Below, piece after piece: positions 10,089-39,737 of a stretch of 64,000 nt of DNA; position 1 is the stretch's first letter, and the number at the start of each line of letters is the position of its first letter. This DNA is from Triplophysa rosa (taxonomy: Eukaryota > Chordata > Actinopteri > Cypriniformes > Nemacheilidae), in assembly GCF_024868665.1 (NCBI RefSeq), contig NC_079904.1, forward strand, positions 5,223,807-5,287,806, in the 5' to 3' direction. The notes below the pieces were generated by a model. That model ran no database searches. It saw only the letters and a program-made list of their open reading frames with translations, and was not told where the DNA came from. Position numbers and translations under genes: made by a program.

Positions 10089-12923
10089 ATGAGCGGCGCA
10101 GGGTCTTCTTGGTTTCCCGGAATAGCCCAATGGATAAACCCAAACTCATGGAGGAACAACAAAGAAAAGGTATCATATTTTATTGATTATTTATGGTTTA
10201 ATAATCCAGAACACATAACTGTGGCTTCGTGAATTGTATGGTTACACATCTGCTTGCAGGTGCTAGTTTCATAAGTAGTTTCCATCTTCATTTATTTTGT
10301 TATTTGTTAAAGAGGGGCAGAGATCTCCGAGAACAGATCAAGAAACTCTCTGCATCTCATGTACTTGATGGTATGTATCAAAACCACAATCCAAATGCGC
10401 TTTTACGGCAGTTGTTCCATCACGACCCCAGGTTAAATGTACGGCGTTGTCAAATGCAAGAAACAACACTAGTCCTACTGAGAAAAAGGTGCAGACTCTC
10501 ATTTGCGGTTCACCATTAAAACAATGACAAAAGTCCTTTTTGTAGTGGGACTTTGGGATTAATTCCAGTAGGACATCCCTCCATCAGAACCCAACACAAT
10601 CTACCAGTACTGCCATTCTACAATTATAACCATTAAATCCATTAGAATGTCTGTGACGGTTGCTATGGTGTTTCAGCAATAAGCATTATAGATTAAATGT
10701 ATAATTTCATTATTCTAATGAAATTAAAATCTCTTTCAGTAATAAGTAGTGCTTTGTTTTTACTTAAAGAGGCGGGAATTGATGATGCTCAAGTCCTCAC
10801 TTTGACCAGGGAGGAACTGAATGAGCTCTTCCCAGGCGTGAAAAACTTCCAGCTCCGGAGGAAAATCATGGAGCTTATTATAAACACAGCGAAGGTAATG
10901 CTGTCGCTCTGGAAAAAAAGACAGATTGTGAGAAACTGGTGAAAATAAACAGCACCGTCCCAAAATATTTGGTCACTTATATGTCCGTCCATTATTCCTT
11001 GTGCCCACTTGTCCAAGACAGAGAGGGCTGGAGCCTATCCCAGCATCTTGGGCCATAGATTAGGCTTTGTTTGATTTAAATCTACACTTTTCATGGAATT
11101 ATATAACAAAATATTAAACTAAGTGGCATGTGCAAACCAAACAACCATTTTTCTTTCAAATATTTTTAACCACCTGATACCAAGGTCATTTGAGTGGATG
11201 TATGAAGCCACTTCCCCTCAAGTTCAGAATAATTGTCAAACTATTTATCAACTTGCATCTATTCAGTATAATGAATTGTGAATGTATTTCCGTGGTTATT
11301 ATTGGTCATTTCATTCCCAAAAGGAATCACTTCAACCTGGTCCAGAAGCATTTGCCAATGCACTGAAGCATTTAATACAGCACAATGACAGCGGTGAGTA
11401 ACAGTTGATCTATGAAAACTCAGAAAGTATTACAAAAGGATGAAGCAGATGTTTCACAGTGGTCCCTTGCCATAGGTGATGCTGCGGTTCAGGATGTTTT
11501 GAGAGAGTGTCTTCGAACCTTTAGAGAAGTGGATGACCAGCTCAAAGCTGCACAGGCATCACTGAAACCGTACATTGAAGTCTTAAACGGTTTTGGTGAG
11601 GCATCTGTTGATAAAGAACACTGGGGTGTAGAAGCAGCTTCACATAGCAGACAATATCCACATTATGACCAAACAAGTTCAATACCCCAGAGCACACAGA
11701 GCTCTTTTGGTGAGTACATTTCAGACGCTTTACCGGAGTTGAAAGCACATGCCTTTTCAATTTGTCTCAACAAATCAAAAAATGTTGCAGACCATGTTGT
11801 ATACTTCAAGGCTTTTATTACATTAGTGACCTAAAATCGATCTTCATTTTACATCGCGGCATACATTCCTTTAGCTCCTTGATTGCGGAAATAAAAATTA
11901 TTTTCAGATATAACTATTCGTTTGATGTCAGACTTTTGGATCCTGCTATACTGTATTTATCTACTTGTTACATCTATATTTTATAGAGCCATTGGTAAAA
12001 GTGCATTCAGTTGTGTGTGGCCGAACCTTGGGAGCAGATCAGCAAATTCTTACACAGCTCAAGGGGGTAATATTGACTGATATAACAGACTGTCAGCTGA
12101 TCCTGGTCTTCTGCCCAGTGGTATCAAGAGTTGGAACTGACATTGAAGAAGCTCTGAGGGGAATCCCAGGTATGTACAAAACTATGAAACATGAATAAGC
12201 TGTTTAGCTGTTACTGACAAACATGTCGTTGAATAGAAGACATTTTTAGCATGCTCTGCAGAACTTGAAGGGACGGTTCACCCAAAAATAAAAATCGTCA
12301 TCATTTATTCATCCTCATGTCTGTGGGGCACAGAAGAAGTTATTTAGAGAAATGTCCCAGTGTTTTTGTGTCTATACAATAAAAGTTAATGGGAGCTAGT
12401 ATGGTTTAGTTCCCAGTGTTCTTACAAATACTGTATCTTCTTTTGCGTTCTGCAGTACTACACAATCGCTGCACAAATTGCATGTATGAATTTACTTTCA
12501 ATCTCTTTATCAAGCACCATTCAGTATTCTTATCACAATTTTCCTGCACATTTATCCAGTATTTAGACCAGAAGTATGCAAAGCAGAAAACTGCTGCTTC
12601 AATCCTCGTGACATAGTACACTTACTACAGTATGTAAGAAAGTGTTGTTGTACTGTAATGCCCTAATGGAATGTGTAATTCTTTGGATTGTTTTGTGTAT
12701 CTTTACAGCTAATAGACCCACTGTGCTAATAGTGATGCACCACACACACAGCACTAACCATGTGGGACCGAGCTCAAGTATAACATCATCTCCAGTGAAT
12801 GTAGTGGATTACATTCATGTGCTCTTTCACGATACAGTTGGCGGTCTTCTTCCATGTTTAGCAAATAACAGTGCCATATCCAGAATTCAGTCTGTTTTAA
12901 AGCAGTACACAAATAGCTGGTAG
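10089..12923 (+). CDS. Uncharacterized teleost-type protein with a SAM/death-fold-like region and a C-terminal alpha/beta domain
   Basis: I recognise a teleost family but know no established gene name or function. Seven exons close in phase: 10089-10169, 10313-10370, 10770-10894, 11324-11393, 11476-11709, 11987-12169 and 12709-12923 (966 bases, 321 aa). Residues 1-27 begin MSGAGSSWFPGIAQWINP. Residues about 30-88 look like a helical SAM/death-fold module, including LTREELNELFPGVKNFQLRR. Residues 112-145 are helical and charged. Residues 145-189 are a Ser/Gln-rich linker. Residues 190-321 form a predicted alpha/beta domain: a beta strand at VKVHSVVCG, then DCQLILVFCPVVSRVGTDIE, then a strand RPTVLIVMHHT and a C-terminal VDYIHVLFHDTVGGLL block. 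No signal peptide or membrane segment is seen, so a cytosolic role is likely. A poly(A) signal AATAAA lies at 12981. All splice borders are canonical and there are no stops, so the gene looks intact. An immune-signalling adaptor is one possibility but is only inference. Confidence 0.88.
12268..12400 (+). repeat. Family A MITE fragment in intron 6 of the SAM-like gene
   Basis: The terminal part GGTTCACCCAAAAATAAAAATCGTCATCATTTATTCA matches, with changes, the ends of the fold-back MITE family found elsewhere in the window. Only one arm is clear. Confidence 0.6.
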
Positions 12924-14248
12924 TGGAAAATAGGTTATTTGGAATTGGAGAATAAGTACATAAGTATACAGACTGTATGTAATAAATATTGTATCTTGAT
13001 GTTTTGGTTTCGTTATTTGTTCACTAAGGCCTGCATTCGATCCAGTAAAGAAGAAATTTGTTTGTACACTCAAAATGAATTGTTTTTCTTGTATCTGATT
13101 TCTGTGTTGCTATGAGTAATATAAGTAGAAAGGAAAGTAAAAAGGATTTCATAAGTGTTCTCGGGGAACACTCATGATAATGTATATCTTAATTGCAGTT
13201 CCTGCCAAATGTATAAATGTAAACCAGAATCTATAAATTCTTAGTCACTGTTGTCATTCCTTCCTAGTTCAGCCAAAAATGAAAAATAAAAAATAATTTG
13301 CACGAATTTTGCATGTGCTAATAAAAGTAACTTGTATATCAAGCCTGTTAATAAACATTTAAGACTGATGTCTTGATTCAAAATATTTAATATTTTCAGA
13401 TTTATCACAATTTTATCACAACTTGTAAGAATGCCGATAGCAAGAGAATTAGAAAAAAGCTTTCTCCACCATGATATGAAGCCATTAGACTGAACAATGC
13501 TTTCTTCTTCTTACCTTGATTCCTTTAGGGCACATTTAAATGCATGTACAGACGTGATACCTCATCCCACCATCAATAACATCCTAACGTCTTAAAATGC
13601 ATTATGACATAACAAAAACAAACAGGCTTTGAGTTTTGATGGGCTCAAACAGTCAAGCCCTGCAGTGTACGTCAGAGAAACCAGGAAAAAGCCATATTTA
13701 CCTAATATGTGACTGCAACATATGCATTTATGCATCTCTCGATGGAAAACAGACCCATCAATCACCTTTATCATACTTTGGCTTTTAAAAGAGCCTACAT
13801 TTTGTGCGCGACATTCACGAGTCACAAACAAACCAGGAAAGAAAATAAACATCATAATGCTTTCTCAAACAATATATGCATCAAAGTTAACATACTGATT
13901 CAGGAGAACGGTCCTCGTACGACAACCTGGAAAAACTGTTGGCTTGGTTATGAAATGTTCAATGTTCTACAGCCAAACGGTAGGTTTACTACCTCCATAC
14001 CTGATGAGTAACCAACTTTCTTGGTTTTAGGAATTCTATAGGCACATCGATACATCCATCTGAATAGCAATTCTTCCACTCCACGGATATTATTTCCCAA
14101 AAAACACACTCAAAACAAAAACAAATGTGTATGATGGTACGGTTCGGTCAGTCAGAAGTGCCATTCGTCAGTTCGTAATTGGTACTGTGCTTAATACAAA
14201 CTCTCGCCTCCTGAACTCTGCGCTACGATTGGCTGGAAATACTGTCCA
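12924..14248. other. Convergent 3' flanks of the SAM-like gene and coq8a
   Basis: The plus-strand gene has AATAAA at 12981-12986, giving a 3' UTR of roughly 80 bases. The coq8a 3' UTR enters from the right. A variant signal, ATTAAA on the minus strand at 13391-13386, is a possible end. The open frames at 13592-14011 lack support and are probably chance. I see no further gene. Confidence 0.45.
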
Positions 14249-32136
<17,888 letters not shown>

Positions 32137-32154
32137 GTTGGTTCTGCTTTACAC

Positions 32155-35100
32155 CTAACACAGGGAAGGAAGTTATACAATAGCCTTAACATCAACGGCT
32201 TAAAAAAAACATTTTAACTAATGCCACAACACATATACATGGTACCTTCTGGCACCAAGAGACCAAATGAATGTATACGTGGACATGCTGTTGTTGCTTG
32301 TAGTGTAATATGTCAACAAAATGTAAAATATTTAGATTGACATGGTTATACGTTCACATTGTTGATCAATTGTTAATCTATAAATAATTGACTTGGCTCT
32401 TTAAATCAACACTACTAGGGTGCCTGTGCCACCAACAAAACACAGCTGTTATCACAATTCTTGGCAGCTCTTGCAAAGGTTAAATGTCTTCATGGTTAGA
32501 CAAGTGACAAAACTTTTCACCAGTGTCTAATTTGTGGTTGCTTTGACACAGACAAACACAAAAACAGGGCTTGACATTAAGCAAATTTGTCCTTCACTTG
32601 TCCGAGTACAAAAATTACTAGTCCAAAGATAAAGAGATGATATTTCATTGGAATCATAATATAATATAATTAACATAATTGTTTTGGATTTAGATTGATC
32701 AAGTTTGCTTCTAAGCATTTTAACTAGTGTCTGCCTAAATTTGTTAAATAAGTTCTGTGTTTTTCCTTTTTTACTATACAATAGTGGTATATTTGTCCAC
32801 ATAAATTACCGTAGTATACTTTAGTATTTACTATAGTAAACTGCAGTAAAATTCTTAGATACTATAGTGTTATTGAACTTTACTATAGTATACAGTGTTT
32901 ATCAATTTACTACAAGGGCACTACAATTTTCAAGAGCAAATACCATAGTTCACTAAAGTATTTTTTGTCGGAGTGTTCAATTTAACGGGACTTTTATTTT
33001 GACGGGTCTTCGGGAAGACGCTCGAGTTTTTGTGTGTTTGCCGATATCTTCACTCAAACAGTAGAACGCTCGTAAAATTAACTCTCAGAGCAACTCTGGA
33101 GATGAAGTTCATGTGTTCATATCCTCATACAGTGCAGACGCAGATAAATCCTCGACCATCACTCGTGTTGTATGTTAAACTGTGCACATAATTCATTCAG
33201 ACACGCAGAACAGCCAGATGACATTTAATTAACAGGATTCCGCGTCCGCATGTAGTTACATGGACTCAGTGCGGTGCGCCATTGATTATTGTTACACACA
33301 AACAAGCACAACCACGACAAACGCACTTCACACAAACACGCGGCTCTGTCTAATGCACATATTCTTATTATTCTACATATATGTCGCACTGTTGTTGTTG
33401 TTTTTTTTCAAGTTACTTGTCCGGTCGGGCAAGTAAAATTCTCTCTCACTTGCCCATATTATGAATAATGAATAATAGATATTATGAATGTGCAATTCAG
33501 TCTGAGCACCACTGTAACATTCTCAATTTCGTGATGGGGTATGCCATTGGGATGGGGTCTTGCCAATATAAATATTTGCAGGTTGATTTTTACACTTTAA
33601 ACACTGTGATGTTGTCAAAACATTGAGAATCAACTCAACACAGCAACTATTACAGGAGGGACATTATCATTCTACAAAACATGATTTTTTTAAAGAAGTT
33701 TACAAACTGAAAAATATGTATTTCTCCGACTCAAGTAGGTCATACAGATGATCTAGTGATAAACATGGACTAAATTGACTTATTTTTCTTTGATAAAAGT
33801 TCGCCAGAGCTAATAACCTTGGAGTATTTGTCAGGATATAAACACACCCCAACTATTTTAAAGTAGGGCAAAGTTCAATGGTCTGTAACAGTGCATTCAG
33901 CTACTTAACTCTGCAATGTGACGATCCTGTAATAGCCAACAAGATGACACAGGGAAAAAAAGAAAGTATTCTGATTTTATTTTAAAGACAGTATAATCTT
34001 GCGCACATGACATTAGACTTGAAGTCTGTATAACTCAAGAGACAGCTCAGTCTCTCCACAACGTCGTCCCAACACCTCCTTACTAATGTCAAGTGACATA
34101 CAGTACACGTACGGTCAAGAAATACAATTTTTACTGTGTTTCTGGGAATTAAAATCATGACTGTACTATTGCAAGTAAGGTCATAACTAATACAAATAAT
34201 GATAACTATATTAGCTTGCATGCCACGATATTACATTTTATACGCTTGAGCTCTTGAAATTTAAATGGATTTTGATTGGTTGTCCAAGTTTGATCAGTTC
34301 ATCAACTGAAAAAATCTTTATTGTTTGCTATTGTCATAGCTGTGGACTCCACTATTCGCTTAAATTTATTAATTTTTAAAATGTCATAGTCATTACCCTG
34401 ATGTGAACAGGCCCTTTACATTTCATGAACTAAACATTTGCATTTATTTACAGTGAAGCTCCGGGTGCAAATATTCATAACGTTAACCTACTTTTTCATA
34501 CCGTAATCTTGTAAATTGGGATTGAAAATAAGACAGCATTTTAACTCGAGTAGGTATTTGTTACACCAATGAAATGACATGCCTAAACACGTCTGCATTT
34601 TTGCAACTAAATGCATGCAAATGCAAAATGTATATCTTAAGCAAAGAATGCACAGTTTTATCCATCTGTCAGTTTAAGTTTGTGCATGTTATTACTATTT
34701 TTTTCAATGCAACAGGCTGACAATTTTAAAACCTTTTTAAAATAAAAAAAAACAAGTTGTTCCAAATCTGAATAAATGCATTGAACGATATTTGTAAGAA
34801 TGTTAGCAATTTTCAGTTCTGGGACATCATTTACTACCATAGTAGAAAACAATGTTGTATATTTTTTGTTCTGTTGAACACAAAACGAGATGTTTTGAAG
34901 AATCTAGGAGGGCAAACAGTTCTGGAGCACCTTTGACAATCATTTTAATTTTTCAATAATGTCCCAGAACTGAAAACTGCTAACATTCTTCCAGATATTT
35001 TTTTCTCTGCGTTCATCAGGAAAAAATAATAATACAGGTTTGGAACAACTTGAAGGTGAGCTAATGATGACAGAATTTTCATTTTTGGGTGAACTATCCC

Positions 35101-36267
35101 TTTAAATAAGTGTCAGACAGCTAAACAGAAAAAGTAACAAATGTCAGTCATTTTAGGATGCCCTATTCCATTGTGAGATACAGGGCAATTGCAGCTGTTA
35201 TTATATATTTAACAGGAACATGAGTGATGACAGACTGTTGCAAGGCCTGTTGGCAGAAAATCTCAGAGCCCATACTTGTTTATGCGAATACAAGGAACGT
35301 CAAATGTGTAGCCAATCAGATTGTTCAATAAGAGAAACACCTTTTTTAATGTTTGCATGTGGGCAGGTTGTGATTTACTGAACCAAGACATGTCACTGTG
35401 GTTCTTAGTTAATAATAATACTGAAAAGATTGTTGCAAACAGCTGGTAAAATTGAACAGTACATGTTGATGTAAATGTATGTTAATCGTTAATCATTTAT
35501 AACTATAAATATAAAATAACAATCATGTATCTTAAAGCATCAACAAAAATGCATTAAAATTCCTTAGTATATTTCATGGTTCCAAATACATTTAACTGAT
35601 CTGTCAACCAGACTTGCAACATGCAAAATTAAAAGTCGGATTTAACTCAAATACAATTCAGCCAGGTCGTTTAAGTTAAAGTCTAGGTCAGGTCTGACGT
35701 TTAGCACCCAAGCAGCTCTCCAAAAAGATTATAAACAAAGATTTGGCTTAAGGCTCAGGGTTTTGCAAAAGAAGTGATCCTAGCAAAGTCTGCTTTGATC
35801 TTAGCTCTGCAGTCAGTAACTTACATTGCGTGTTCCTAACAAAAAGTAACCAAATAACACCTGCAATCCAAGTGCATCTAAAAAGGAAGTATGGTCCCTT
35901 TAAGAAAAATTGGGAAGTGTAGCGTAAACACGCCATTACTTTAAGAGGATTTGCTTTGGAAACTAAAGAACAGAGCAAATAAATATATATTTAAACGGTC
36001 AGAGAAAACTTAAAATAGCAATGCAATCGTAACGTTACTACAAAGTTAAAACACATGTAGGATGCACGTGTAACTTCATCGATCTAAACGCACTGAAATA
36101 TACGGATACAATGCTATTCATATCAAAGCATGCTTCCTCAGACGACACGCGAGTCAACAAGCTGAAGGACATATTTTATTTATAAGATAAAATATGTAGC
36201 ATTCGCATTACACGTTATTTAATAAAATATAACTGTTGTTTTAGAAATGGGTTGTATGAGGACTTAC
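32155..36267 (-). other. coq8a first intron
   Basis: No gene is seen. It contains a palindromic AT-rich stretch with TACTATAGTA motifs (32815-32960), a family A MITE (34741-35105) and otherwise AT-rich sequence with short chance frames. Confidence 0.55.
34741..35105. mobile_element. Fold-back MITE, family A, in coq8a intron 1
   Basis: The right terminus ATGATGACAGAATTTTCATT followed by GGGTGAACTATCCCTTTAA is canonical. The interior arms around AATTTTTCAATAATGTCCCAG are diverged from the 26481 copy. Confidence 0.8.
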
Positions 36268-36530
36268 CTCCACAATTGGCAAAGATGTGGTTATACTTGC
36301 TCCAACCCGATCACTGTATATGGTGGACCTGCGTCCATGAGGTAAGAGCTGTTTACCCTCTGAAGTGTGCTTGTCAAAGCTGTTTGGGCCCTCCCTCCGT
36401 CGGCTGCTATTGGTCACGCAATAGACGCCCCTCTCATAGGCGCTACAGTCTATGGACGCGACCAGGGCTAGACGCGACCAGGGGAGGGGCTAGAAAACCT
36501 TATTCGCTGTTTTATTGGTTCTTTTCTGCT
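36268..36530 (-). promoter_or_regulatory. coq8a non-coding first exon and promoter
   Basis: On the minus strand a perfect donor GAG|GTAAGT lies at 36268/36267. It would splice to the acceptor before 32154, 18 bases upstream of the coq8a start codon. CCAAT boxes in minus-strand orientation (ATTGG on the plus strand) are near 36407 and 36513, and the interval 36380-36480 is GC-rich. The transcription start is not fixed. Confidence 0.55.
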
Positions 36531-38796
36531 TCAGTCATGAAATCGAGCAACGGAGGTTGGTCGTAAATATGTTGACCAAGGGCAAATATTAAATTGTCGT
36601 CACGCAGGGATTTCACAATCTTTAGGCATATTATGCGCGTACAGTTAGTACAGCAATAGTATGTTTTTTACAATAATATACTTTCAATTTGTTTAGCTCT
36701 ATCGAAAGGGATCTTTGTTTTTGTATTTTCACCCTTAATTTATGTCACTAGCTTGAAATCAAACCGACACCGCAATTTTAATGAAATCGTAACGGAAACG
36801 CATAATTACATTTCAAAACCTTGTAGCGTGCGTACTTGATACTTTTCTGCCATCTAGTGGTTCAAATTCCCTAAGCAGTCGACAAAGCTGTGCAAGTGAT
36901 GTCAGAGTAGGCGGCCCACTAACTTACGCCCACTAAGTGACAGAAAGACTGAAATGTGAAGTTGAATTGATCTTTTTGTCTCAGGTATGTTGCATTTTAG
37001 GCTAAAATCGTACCCCTAGGTTATATGTTATACTGACCACTCCTTAAATAAACGTTTAGCATCGTATACCGAGTAACTGTACACGTTTTGTCAGCATGCA
37101 TTAATTATTGGTTTTACCCCAATATAGAAAATAGGCAAATCCACGTTCTGTGCCTGGAATCCAGATGTTTCTGTGAATTGCAGCGACACATTTGCTTATC
37201 TTATCTTTAGTAATTTTGGGAGAATATAATAGCTCAAAACAGGCAAAACTCATAGAAACTCCGAGTTTAATAAAACGAGACTGTTGTGCGTTTACGAAGG
37301 GATATAAAGGACAAACATATAAATAAAAACACATGAACTATTAAAATATATATTTCAAATTACGAAAAGTTTAATTTTACTATATAAGCGTAGAGGCTCT
37401 TTGCTCGTTTCACTTATCCTACCACTAGGTGGCAATAAAACGATGTATTTTGTGACAATCTTGGACTTAAATTTGTATGTTTTTTTTTAATTCAGCTTCA
37501 ACTATCTATGCATTCAACTGTTTTTATAGTCACGAGCAATACGATTTTTTTTTTTTTAATTGCAACTTAAGTTAAGTTGGCTTTATTTCTAGTTTAGGCT
37601 CTCTGGTGCCTATCACTATCAAGTCCTTGAAACATTAAGTATGCATTACATACAGCACAGATTGATTTAAAAAATATTTTTTAAAGATAATAATATAGAA
37701 TCATATAAATAGTTTCCAATGGTGCAATAAACATGTACAATAGGTTATCTCATGTAATGGTGTAGTTTTATAAAGAGCATTTCTGCCTATAAAAGGTGAA
37801 CCAATGTATCAACCGACCGATTCTCAGTTAACGTATATGTTTTGATTCTAGACTGTTTTGTGAAGTCCATCTTTACAGTCTTTATTTATTTTTATGTGGG
37901 TAGCTGATTTCTTCCTAACTCATTTGAAATTCATATGTACTGTACGAGTTCGAAGATTGCATGGACCTGACTTTATAGCTGTCACAGTTGATAGGGAAAT
38001 ACTGAAATGAAGTTTGCCCAAGGGCTTGCAATGTGAAATGTGAAAAACCTATATCCTGAAAGTTGGACAGATCTAAGAGTCAAAAATCATATTGCTAAAC
38101 TTGGTCATGCACCCCGTCTCAATCATAGAGGACGGAAAATTAATTTTCATACCACATATCAGCCAGTCTGTCTCATTCAAATCAGTGGCCACTACAGCAT
38201 TATATTTTCCATCCACTTTAGTGGTGCATATGACACACTTTCCTTTGTTCGATGGGGTTGGTAAGTACTGTACCTCAGAGAGATTAATCAGAATGATGTT
38301 ATCACGCTTTCAGCGAGTGTGAGAATGGTTTAAGACAATGCACATATCTACAGTTCTGACTTTCTCTACCTTTCTGACCTCTGACAGCATCTAGGCCTGC
38401 CCCAATGATGAATTCCCAATGAACTAAGAAAGAACTTTTGTCTATGTAAAGCGAGGTGAGTCATTTAAACTTTAAAAAATGATGTCGAAAAAGAAATAAA
38501 CTAATGTGTAACAGTTATATTGGTAAAGTCTATAATGGTTGACTACCGATTTTGTTGTTGATGGGTGTGAGACATTTGTTGCTCAATTTCTTAGGTGGTT
38601 TATTGCGCTGCTTAATTGAGGTTTATTCGCACCAGAACTTTGTTGCATAAATTACATACTTTTGAAAGGTTGAAAAGGTTGAAATTAATTTATATTTTAA
38701 TGCATTCAAATGACAGTTGAGTTATTGATTGTTAACCTAATGGTTTTGTTTAAGACTTAGTAATGTAAGTTATTACAAAGGGTTATGAGTGTTTTC

Positions 38797-38830
38797 ACTA
38801 CCAGTCAAAGGTTTGGACACACCTATTCAT
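38797..38830 (+). repeat. Tc1/mariner-like terminal inverted repeat remnant
   Basis: The sequence ACCAGTCAAAGGTTTGGACACACC resembles the terminal repeat of fish Tc1-like transposons. I do not see the matching opposite end or a transposase, so it is a remnant. Confidence 0.5.
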
Positions 38831-39479
38831 CATTTTATTATTTTAACATTTTTCAGTATTCTAAACTATGATATTACCCAAATAAAAATACATGTAAATT
38901 ATTAGCAAAACATGTTAAAACTGAACATGTCATCCATGAAGATCACTACAATGGAAAGCAAGCTACAGTAGCTCTTAAATAAAAATTAAATGCATACTCA
39001 GTTGGACATCTAAAAATCTTTTTTTTTCATATTCGTGCGTGAAAGGGTTAAACTTGTTATAACAACTTCATAATGCTATGAGGATCTCCCATGTATGCTG
39101 GGATGTTTTCTAAACAGAAATCTGATTTAACCCTTCTATTGACGAATTTTTTTTGACATTTTTATTTAGTAAATAAATCGATTCTCCGGGCACATATACA
39201 GGCAACATGTCTAAAAAAATAAGAATTTAAGCCTTCGTATAAAAATGTTTTAGAGAAATACTGTAATTCACTCAAGGGGGTGAAAACAACTGGTATTGTG
39301 CATATATGCAAACACTAACAAAAAGTTATTTACGCACATCTAAGCTTCATATAAACAACACGCATCAATACGATACATCGCCGAAGTCTTAAGGCATCAT
39401 TGTTGTTTCCCTCAATGTGTGAAACAGTTCAGTGAGGCTCTGCCTGTTCCGTTGAATTCAGACTCACTGTCATATTAAC

Positions 39480-39737
39480 TTCCTTCCTGCCTTTTGTACA
39501 TTAAACAAACACACGGCTCTGACGCGAGGTGTCGAACAGCTCCTATCGACTGATTCAACGCTGCCCGATGCAAAGTAAATAAAGTAAAACGTTTATTTAA
39601 ATAGACGACGAGAACTCGCGGAATGTAAGCACGGACGAGTGTCAGTCATTATTATTCTGCTACGTGTCCCGACGTCGGAAAAACGAGCGTTTAACCGAGA
39701 ACATAAAGGACTGCAATAAGGATCCGATACACTCGAG
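39480..39737 (+). promoter_or_regulatory. Possible itpkb promoter and non-coding first exon
   Basis: This stretch has many CpG dinucleotides in an otherwise AT-rich spacer and ends with a donor-like CTCGAG|GTAACG at 39737/39738. It would splice to the acceptor at 42052-42054 (CATTTTCTGCAG). No transcript evidence is available, so this is a guess from composition and splice signals. Confidence 0.35.

Noticed and set aside
36252..36566. 104-codon plus-strand frame
   Set aside because: It lies over the coq8a non-coding first exon and promoter, is GC-driven, and has no recognizable domain.
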